Origin: Pyrrhosoma nymphula
Lineage: Eukaryota > Arthropoda > Insecta > Odonata > Coenagrionidae
Direction: 5' to 3'
Assembly (NCBI GenBank): GCA_963573305.1
Contig: OY754339.1
Coordinates: 10,649,941 to 10,713,940 of the forward strand
DNA: 64,000 nucleotides
The translations under genes and the position numbers were made by a program. Positions 55,021 to 64,000 of the stretch are shown piece by piece (position 1 is the stretch's first letter; each line of letters starts with the position of its first letter). The notes beneath the pieces are model-generated. The model was not told the DNA's origin. It ran no database searches and was given only the letters and a program-made list of their open reading frames with translations.

Positions 55021-58000
55021 AATTATTTTCTGGAACCAATGGAAGTACTGTTCCCCCAATTGGGTCATAAGTATGGCAAATAGCTGCGATCCTAGGCTAA
55101 TTGGGAATTGTTTGTAAATGGTAGTGACAAGAAAAACTGCGGGTCCGATAATTTCTCACTGTTTAAGATAAGATTTTCACGGGCTACACGTGAAAATTAG
55201 AGTTTATAGAAAATTTAAAGTAATTTAATTGGATCAAAAACAAAGGATACTAAATCCTGAGCTAACAATGGTAAACTGCTCATAAACATATTGGAGAATT
55301 TCCAATATCAGTTAAGGTAACAGTAGGTAATCACTTATAAATATTTATAAATTATGATATACAATTCACCCTCACAAAGGTAAAACTTTTTCTTTCCTCA
55401 AATATACATTATCCAAATAGCAATTAAAGCTAAATTTGCACAGTTAAAAGTAATAATTCACAGTTATTTAAAAGAATTTTTCTTCTAGTTAATGCAAACA
55501 GAACTCAATGCTTCGGCTCTTTCAAAATTTTATTAATGTGCCGGTGGAGTGGAGCCCAGGATTCAGAGAAAATGTTAAATAAAATACGCCTGGGTTTCAA
55601 ATAGGTTTAACAAGAGAAAGAGAAAATTATTATATTATTTATTGTATTATATTATATTATTATATTAAAAAAGAGGATAAATGTGCTTTTATATCCAAAT
55701 AAATAAAAATTATATGCTTGCAGGTGACGTTAGTTCATCTAATAAAAAAATATAAAGAATATTTATCTCTCAAATGAATCGGTGTTCCTTGAGAATGTAG
55801 CGAATAAAAGTTAATGATAAGATATTAAATCTAAATTCTCACAATGGTTCAATATGAATTAAATTTATAATTCAGCGCTCGATTGGATGATTTCTACCAT
55901 AATTGTTACATTCTTGTTCTTTTGAGACCAGACGTCCACTGATTCCAGCACGGTTCCAGATAAAAGTTTGTATACTCCACACACATTGGTACCTTCCTTA
56001 GTTGATGAGGGTTTTCCAAAGCTGGCAACAAATTACTTTTTTTGAGCATAGAGTTCACGATTTTTTCATTTTGAACTAAGTCTTTGGTTCAGTATCAGAA
56101 CGAAAACTTCAGCAATAAATAAACTTGTAAATTCAAAACGGAATACTCCGTTTCGTTACTCTAAGCATCATTCGAATCCTGGTGAGTAAAAGTAGATGAT
56201 GAGATTTTAAATGGTTCTTTTGACAATCGTTCAAAGGCTGTGTCTTTCCACGATTATTGAGTAGAATGCGTGTTCGCTTTTGGTACTCCCCTCCAAATCC
56301 CTCTCCTCGAATTTCAATGACCATCACGTACATTCACGCCACACCTTTCACTTTCAATATGCGCGATCCAATACCATTAACGGCTTCTTGAAACCAAGAA
56401 AATGTTTTGACACAGGTCCAACGGAAAAACCCTTGAGAATGGTAATGTCCCACGCATACCAAACGTTTCTTGAATTTCAATTAGGAGTCATTTTCAACAT
56501 GCGATTTAAGTTGAGATAGATTACAAGAAGGTGTCAATAAAATGTTATTGGCACGACTCGGTGTAAAAAATAATAGTTTTTTAGCTCAAAAAAATTAAGA
56601 GAAATGTATATATTACATATAATGGGTATGTTTTAAATTTTCACTTAAACTCGAACAACATTAGAGTTATGTTGTGACAGAAAAGTACATCCATGCAATG
56701 CAATACCTCAACGAGCAAACTTAAATGACATCTCAAACATTTGTTATTTAAGATAACATTATCGCCCTTGATTGTAGCCACCAATAACATGCCCAGTGCG
56801 ATGTCCAAATATTCACAGAATAACAAATTTTAAATTCCTAGAAATAGCATTTTTCTAATGAGACTTGCTTCTAAGAAATTCAATTCTCAGTATTTTTCCT
56901 TTGACCCTAATACGTGAACATTCTAGGCTTACGAGTGCCCCATAGCTTTTCAATGTCATATTTTCCAAATTATTGTTAACGATCAAGAAAAAATCGAAGG
57001 TTGAAGGAAGAAAAATAAGGGAAGAAATCTTGAAATGCTCACGTTTCCACTGATAGGTCAAATAAAAAATAAATAACTAATGACGAATGATTTCACTGTG
57101 TTCCCTTAATGTTATTCCTAAATTATGGCTTCAAACAAAGAAGCATATTCTACATGCAAAGCATATTAGGTTTAAGTGGAAGTTGAGTAAAATTTGACCA
57201 AAGTATCCGATGCTTGGTCCTCCATTCATTAGATTTGATACATGATTAGGTTATGACAGGAACATAAATATAGGCAAGAGTACTCATGCACTATATTGAA
57301 CAGAACAGAAGATAAATTATTTATATATAACTTACCCACCGTCAGTTAAACTCATAACTGTAACGTTTAACAATGCGTTGAAATTCTGTGATTATAACTG
57401 AAATGACTATGATCTAACCAGGCTAAAGAAATACGACTATGAAGCTTAAATATTTATTTTAAGTTGAGCTTTTTGCTTTTAAATGTCTTCGTATTGAATC
57501 CCCTCTGCTTTATCCAGTGCTATGAGTCATTTCTGACCAATGATGCTCCAGGTGCATAATGTACTATTTCTTTTCTGCTCTTCTAACTTTACTACGTTGC
57601 TTGATTTTCAATGCAATTATTTCTGCGGGCATTATGGGGCCATAGTAGTTGCAATTGATCTTTTTCTATAAATTCACAATTCCAATGGGTAGACTATACT
57701 TGGCGATCGTGTTATGTAACTTAACATCACCTGTATTGTGCACGTATGTTTCTGCATTAATTGATAACTAATAGCATCCATGAAATATTTAGTATTCCTA
57801 ATTAGTATTGGTGTCTTAATGTGTGTATAGTACGTCAGCATGTTCATCAACTCCTTTTCTTTTGAGCCATGTATTGTTTTCCTGTCCCTGCTTCGCGACT
57901 GGGAGAGTTCGCGGGGTTTGACCCTGTGGGACGAGTGTTGTATAAAGGCGTTTCTTATTTTTCAAAATTCGAATTTCTTTTGGGACACCCCCTAGATTTT

Positions 58001-60400
58001 TTCCATTTAAATGGAAAATAAATTGCGTCAAATATAACTGCAATTGGATAATGGGAGGACACCAGCACTCGAAGTTTTGAAGTTTCGGCATTTTCCGCTG
58101 TCTCTTGGTCATTTCTGGTGGTTGCGAAGCACAGGACGTTTATAATTGCATTTCTAATATTAAAATCGACTTATTATACGTTTTATATGCTTCAACTCGA
58201 AGATATTCCGTTTTTCAGCCGAAGCCCTCTCGCGCCAACGCTCGAATTTATCAATTCCGCCGCGCCCCGTTTGCGCTGACTGTTCTCACACTGACTATTC
58301 TCCAAACTAAAAGAAGATAAAAAACTACTTTCAATGGTTAATTTTACCTACTTTTAACAATTCGATAGGTGTTCTTGAATATTTTCTTGAGTAATTCCTC
58401 CATAGCTGTCTGGAAATTAACATTGGCAGTCAAACACGAATTAGAACATAAATTGTTTTTAAAAATAACTTTGGTCGATGATTAATTAAACTCTTCCATC
58501 AATTATACTATTCATTCAGCAAAATTATGGACCTTTCTTTAACTGACGACCTTCAATCCCTCATTGTGCATGGCTACTCTTCTTATTGACACTGGGTCGC
58601 GAGAAAAAAGTAGTAACACAATTAATTTTTAAGTTAAGTTTAAAACTTACAAAAAGTAAGATTCTAACTTCCTCATGTTTGGAGCTGAAAATATGCTTTA
58701 GGAACAAAAGCGTTTTTTTTGGGGTTTCGGGTTACACGTTGGAGCACTTTTGCATGCCTGCTTAGGAATCAATCAGTGCCACACTCCCGGAAGGTGACCA
58801 GAACGGAACTACGTAGTAGTACATTAACAACAAATACTAAATGCACTTGCTAAAAATTTCTTCTCTCTATTGATATTTAAAACGGCATAAAATTTCCTTT
58901 TGATTTAATCTCTCAATTGACTTTGAACATTATGTAAAAACAACATACAATAAATATATCCCAGTCCGATGTATAAAAGTGAATATCCATTAGAATTTAA
59001 AGCCCGTGTACTTCATGATAGAAAGCAAGGGTTCCGATCTGGCGAAAGCATGTTCCTTCAAGATTACTCGGTAGAACCGGAGGTTATCGCGAACATGACC
59101 CTTGAATGAAATAAAGGAAGTATGCTTTACGGAGAGTTCCTGGAATTTATAGCGGGGTCATTAGCGAGGCTTATCGCCGCGATTCTCAAAGATTTGGAGC
59201 GAAGCGTGCCTTTTTAAGCGTTTCGAAAAAATGTGAGCGCAATATTTCCCCCCAGGGCTTGTTGTCCTTTTGATTGCGTATTCATTATACCCCCAAGCCG
59301 TAAAAAAAAGAAAACTGAAAATATATGTTACGCTTACCGAATCCGCCTGTCCCTTATTCTTCTCATTGTTCTATTCTTTGAAGTCGTGTAAAAAATTTAA
59401 AATCATTTTTTTAACCCTTTTAAGCCAATTTCACATTCACCACGATTCACTTCAGCCGGTTCCTCGCCATGTTAACTTCCCATCGGCAACAGCAAACGAC
59501 GATCTCCATTCTCTTATCATCCCAAAAACGTTTGCCACTGCCTTTTCTTCCGCCAAGCATTTTCCTTTTCTTTGGTTTCCCCCCCCCCCCTCTAACATGC
59601 TCTTAATTGCTTTTACACCCCCCTGTATCCGCCTCAGTTCCTTTAAATTATATTTAAGTCCCCTATCTTGCTCGTTCATCTTCCCTTTCGTTTTATAGGT
59701 GAAGCATTCCTACTTTCACCGCCTCTTAGTATTTGCCCCCTTATATCAAGTGACAAAGCTTGCTTGTTTGTGAACTCTTAGGTTATTCCAAAACTTAAAA
59801 TATTCTGTGTTTACGATTGCATCTAGATTTACCTACTAACCTGCAAGTCACCGCAGAGGCGTGTGGCACTGGCTGCTAGTACACAGGCCATCATTAGAGA
59901 GGAGAAGGAATTGGGAGAAGGGAGAGGACAGAAATGCGCATTTTAATATTTTCTTGGTGTCAAGCTCTATTTTATTTATGATCTTTAATTATTCGTGGAA
60001 AAAAGGAACTTTTGTGCCTATCAGAGCAATTAAAGGAACCATCAATTTAATTTTAGAGGTCGCTTTCTATGCTTTTCGAAAGCTCTTTCTTTCCTTTCAT
60101 TTGAATCCAAATGTTTTGGAAGCTTCTGACTACGCTCTTTATGTCTTCATTTATTTGTAACAGCTACTACCGTCCACGTATCACATTTTCCATCTTCCGC
60201 CAAACATTTGATTCCTATTTTAGGATTTTACCAACATTATTTCACTCGTTATTACAATCATAATTTCTGTAATTGTCACGGCTATCGAGAAGGCTATGTA
60301 GGTCTCATACCTTCATTACCCCATTATCATATGAATTGTTATACGATTTCCATCCTACCTCCCATGGCTCGAAAGAAGAGATTTTAATTACTACTTAAAG
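55021..60400. other. A/T-rich noncoding DNA
   Basis: No supported gene. There is an AT-only low-complexity run at about 55627-55670 (TTATATTA units) and a C10 run near 59580. The 142-codon frame at 59270-59698 lies in pyrimidine-rich DNA and has no domain. Confidence 0.4.
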
Positions 60401-60404
60401 GAGC

Positions 60405-60815
60405 TATATACCTTGGCTAATATACTCCTTTCAGGCCTTCACCTCTTTCCCAGTTGCGGCTTTGCCGTGATAGCTGAAGGCAATCAGTATTTTTTTCCTC
60501 TGTCGATGGAAAATCATTCGTTGCCAAGAATGAGATTCTTTTCTTATTGAGCGTTTAAGTTATTTTTTATAAAAGAAGCAAAACTTCCCCTTTATTTGTA
60601 ATATTCTTGGACAATATTATAAAGGCTGTAATCCGGAACGAGGATTTTTAATCCATTCAGGGAAAAGACTGGTTCCTCAACTACGCATAATGTCAACAAA
60701 TATTGATATTTTTTCGTATTAGGGCTAAAGCAAGGAAAATGGCTCGTGTATTAATTGTTCTCTGTGCGCGTGAACCGGAAAAGAATGGCGAGCAAGGATG
60801 TACCTGATAAAGCCC
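60405..60815 (+). repeat. dispersed repeat R1, copy 2
   Basis: Diverged copy of 48160-48560: CGGCTTTGCCGTGATAGCTG, CGAGGATTTTTAATCCATTC, CAACAAATATTGATATTTTT, TCTCTGTGCGCGTGAACCGG, GGCGAGCAAGGATGT. Same order and strand, with many substitutions and small gaps, so an old repeat. Confidence 0.7.
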
Positions 60816-63600
60816 TAAAGCACGGCTACCCCCGCTACTGCCCCTAAACCTCATTAATTCATTAATCCGAAAGTATAAAGCCACCTTTAATCTTATGTTA
60901 TTTTAAATCCAGCGTAGATGGCATGAAATGGTTTAGGACATCAACTAATGAAGCTCTTTAATCGCCATGAACGTTAAAAATAAGCGTGGGCATATAATAA
61001 ATACCGAAAGAAATACTGACCGATATTCGGTTATCGATATCGCAGCATCGGAGCCCGATATTTCTTTCTCACACAAGACTTTTTCACTATAAAGCTTTAT
61101 GTTTGCGGATTGAATATGTAGTATCCTCGTGCTGGAAAATCAGTCAAAAAAGATGTGAGAAGATATTACCTTTCAGAAGTACCAAAAATACTTTTAGCTG
61201 AACTGTCGGCATCTACTGTGCCATTAAAGTTTTTCAGCTCAGCAAAATCCCTGTCTTCTAAGACAAGTATAGAATTGAATCCAAACAAAGTTGAGCAACT
61301 TGTTTTCGTCTTAAAACTTGCATTGTCGTAGAATATTTCAATTGATATTTTTCATTTTCATACTAGTTGTATTTTGAACAATTTTGTGATTTTTTTTAAA
61401 TTTTGTGTAGGTAGATATTTTTCAGCCATTACTACCGTCTCAAATACCTTCTTAGGAATGCAATGTTTAAACGGAATATATGTTATCGGAACAAAAGATC
61501 GGTTATCGGAAAAATAAAACTCAACGGCTTACCCAAGGTAAAAAGATTACAAGTTGCTGTTCAAGGTGATAATATATCATACATTTATCAATTTCTTATT
61601 CAAAAGCTAAACCCCGCAGTTTAAATATTAATCACATCAGTGATATTCACGAAATCAGTAGTTCAAGGCTCTAACATTTATCGTGCTTGATTGTGTTGTT
61701 GCTCACTACCATTCTCTCAACAACTACCCACGCTAAATCACCTCTTTGCTTTTTTAGTTGTTGGCTGCTAGGAGACAATTAAATTACTTCATCGACCATC
61801 TGTCGCTATGAAATGAAGTCCCTCAAATTTTTGTTTTTTTTCTCACATGAAGCCCAAGGTATAAGAGTAGTAGAACTGTAGCAATCGTTAAATGAATGAT
61901 GTCACAGACAACCTTGAGGATGCATTGGTAACCTTGTATTCAAATGCGTCTCGTGATGACAAAAGAAAAACAGGAGAGAGTTTCAGTCAAATAAGTACAA
62001 GAATGCGTTCGTCCTTAACATCCTAGTCATAACGTGAACTGTGGAAAACATTCATTTACCTAAATTCGACTTCCTGGTTCCTTATTACGCTCCCCAACTC
62101 CGTTTATTGCTAATGACTTGCTACGCTCTGCAATACTCTTTTGGGGCTTCTTTTAGGTGATATTCTACCCTTTATTAACTATGTTGTACTGTATGTTCTG
62201 GCACAAAAAAGGAAAATATGCAGACACGCAAGGCCAATTCGTGAAGAGACAAATGAAGATACATCTATGGAATTCAATGAATAAGTGAAAATCAAGAGGG
62301 ATTATTTATACAATTCAGGTTTTATATTGAGTATTTCTAAAATTCATAAATGGGATATAACAGTTCCTTTTTAACGTTCTTAACAACGATTTATAATTCT
62401 TTGGACTAATTCCCGCTGTTAAGCCTTTACCTCGAGTAAAATGCTGACATTTATGTTCCACGAATGTCTGCGTCAAAATGACTTTATCCTTAATTAGAGA
62501 AAACGTTAAAATTTTTCCGTAGGTTGATAAATCAACGTCAAGTAGACACCTCGATGCATACCCATCCAAATAGAGGCTCTTCATAATTTACCAATTGAAT
62601 TTCAGTAAAATATGCACATCATGGGTGTGGAGGAATTTCCAATTTGGAACGAGATTATGGATGACATAACGGCTGAGTGCAACATCTCTCAATCAGCACT
62701 TAGTGAATAGACTTTTTAATGGATGTACGGCAGCGGTGTCATTACTGACTCGCAAAAGTCGGAAAAATGAACAACGATAAAATATAAATTAGTGTAATCT
62801 TTTTCAATACAAATGTGAGATAATAATGACATATAAATTACTGTATGTTCAAGTCCTTTTTTGTAATGACTCCTGCATTTTATTAATTAGTGAATTACGC
62901 ATAAATACGGTGGATACTGACGTATTATACTCATTTTTCAGTATTATATTCAGTAATTGAATAGTTAGCATTGAAAATACGTGATGGATGCATTATTCTT
63001 CTCTAAGTGTTACCTAGAGATTCGAAATTTCTGTATTGTTTTATGAATTTCCACTGCGATTTGTAATAATGACGGGTGTTTTTCACATGATACATAATTA
63101 CTCTTTTTTCTTTCCATGAAGTGGCGAAGTGGATTAGGTATAGTTTTTTTGTCACAGCAGTGAATATGGTTGTAAATCAATAAGCAGCCTCCTGAGAAGC
63201 ATGCAGATTCATAAATGCACTTAAAATTTGAAATAAATCGTACATCATTCGATTTGCTATACATTTCAAGAGACTTCTTCTGCAGCAGTACTTGTTGAGC
63301 GAGATCGACCAGAACAAAAAGCCCTTTTTTTAACTGCACGTCCATTATTTCATTTTGGCCTGAAGCACTTTCCTGTCTAAAACATGTTTTTTTAGCATCA
63401 GAAACAAAAAAAACCCTGTTGGTTCCTTGAATCGATATATTGGCTTACGCTTCACAGGCAAGCAGAGACACGGGCCAATAGATCAACATTTTCACAACTC
63501 ATTAAGATTGCTTTTTTTCTGTTACTGTAATTAAAAACATGAATGTTGTTAATGGTTAAATACATATACGTCGGAATAAGTAAATTGAAAACTGCTTTTG
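60816..63600. other. A/T-rich noncoding DNA
   Basis: No supported gene or repeat. The frames at 62315-62584 and 63010-63345 (minus strand) have no recognised domain. Confidence 0.4.
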
Positions 63601-63653
63601 AAAATCCATGATGAGAAAACTACCTTTGGTAATTCCACAAACTTTCTTACGCA

Positions 63654-63696
63654 GGCACGACGCGCGTTTCACCACACTGTGGCATACTCATGTGCC
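63654..63696 (-). ncRNA. hammerhead-like motif, variant core
   Basis: Minus strand: GGCAC, ATGAGTA in place of CTGANGA, extra T, stem II CCAC-AGT-GTGG, T, GAAA, the self-complementary ACGCGCGT, C, then GTGCC. Stem I is a perfect 5 bp GGCAC/GTGCC. The core has A for C3 and T for G8, so cleavage is doubtful. Confidence 0.4.
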
Positions 63697-63714
63697 ACTG
63701 TGGCGTACAAATGT

Positions 63715-63755
63715 GCACATGAGTATGCCACAGTGTGGTGAAACGCGCGTCGTGC
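63715..63755 (+). ncRNA. hammerhead-like motif, variant core
   Basis: Mirror copy: GCAC (63715-63718), ATGAGTA (63719-63725), T, stem II CCAC/GTGG, GAAA (63740-63743), ACGCGCGT (63743-63750), C, GTGC. Stem I is GCAC/GTGC. It shares the variant core of the left arm. Confidence 0.4.
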
Positions 63756-63806
63756 CAGCGTAAGAAATTTTGTGGAATTAACAAAGGTAATTTTCTCATC
63801 ATGGAT

Positions 63807-64000
63807 ATCCATAATTTCCACGAGGTCAGGCCTGAGATAATCAGTTTTATGCTTTTGAAAATATTAAACTTTTCATCAAAGAGTTAACAAAATCAACTTC
63901 AGTATCTTATTTTAAATCCAAATTAAGGATTAACCAAAATCGTCAATAAAAACTAAGGAATTATGACTCCTATGCATGTATTTTGGTCACCTGCATGAGA
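63807..64000. other. noncoding DNA to window end
   Basis: No feature seen. Confidence 0.4.

Larger units (their letters stand above)
63604..63806. mobile_element. 200 bp foldback with paired hammerhead-like motifs
   Basis: Arms of about 95 bp (63604-63699 and 63712-63806) are close inverted repeats from ATCCATGATGAG inwards through AATTCCACAAA and ACGACGCGCGTTTC. Each carries the same ribozyme-like module. No ORF. Architecture matches the 4585-4836 foldback although the sequences differ. Confidence 0.75.

Noticed and set aside
56115..56180. Hammerhead-like GAAACGGA...TCCGTT on the minus strand
   Set aside because: The stem III-like hairpin is perfect, but stem II and the first core box do not fit.

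Overview
This is a 64 kb stretch of eukaryotic DNA in which I find no convincing host gene. It is A/T-rich, intron-style noncoding DNA filled with transposable elements of several classes. The mix is Ty3/gypsy and Ty1/copia LTR elements, LINE fragments, a Penelope-like element (PLE) with a GIY-YIG endonuclease, tRNA-derived SINEs, a 5S rRNA-derived sequence, foldback elements and MITE-like DNA elements. Together these suggest an arthropod, probably an insect with a large, repeat-rich genome. That placement is an inference; no host protein fixes the species.

Layout. 1-2570: 3' half of a broken gypsy pol (RNase H, integrase, GPY tail) followed by an LTR-like tail with hairpin-bearing 52 bp tandem repeats. 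2.6-7.4 kb: noncoding, with dispersed repeats, a 183 bp tandem duplication, a SINE and a 250 bp foldback carrying two hammerhead-like motifs. 7478-12945: a complete, very young 5.5 kb LTR retrotransposon. Its 908 bp LTRs read as identical, and it has a 4 bp target duplication and a tRNA-Lys-type primer site. It encodes a SAP-domain/coiled-coil Gag and a second ORF that joins a retropepsin directly to an integrase C-terminal tail, so reverse transcriptase, RNase H and the integrase core are missing. Its LTR promoter has a perfect three-unit heat-shock element upstream of a TATA box. 13-30 kb: mostly noncoding, with a LINE scrap, SINEs, perfect hairpins, C-rich islands split by a 520 bp MITE-like element, and a 5S-like sequence. 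30.9-36.65 kb: a degenerate LINE split by a 4.3 kb foldback element whose two arms are each about 2.1 kb. 38.1-39.9 kb: two PLE insertions with target duplications, one a 121 bp copy consisting of little more than a hammerhead motif, the other carrying the endonuclease between inverted repeats. 44-45.4 kb: SINEs and a copia integrase relic. 45-64 kb: noncoding, with a pair of ~400 bp diverged repeats (48.2 and 60.4 kb), purine-rich islands and a second hammerhead foldback (63.6-63.8 kb).

The most interesting signal is the set of hammerhead-ribozyme-like motifs (near 4.6, 4.75, 30.6, 38.2, 39.2, 39.8, 63.67 and 63.73 kb). They share CTGANGA-like and GAAA cores, stem II hairpins, covarying stem I arms and self-complementary stem III segments of different lengths. 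This is the design described for dimer-acting hammerheads of Penelope-like elements. The young LTR element with its heat-shock promoter and apparently non-autonomous coding layout is the second main point of interest.
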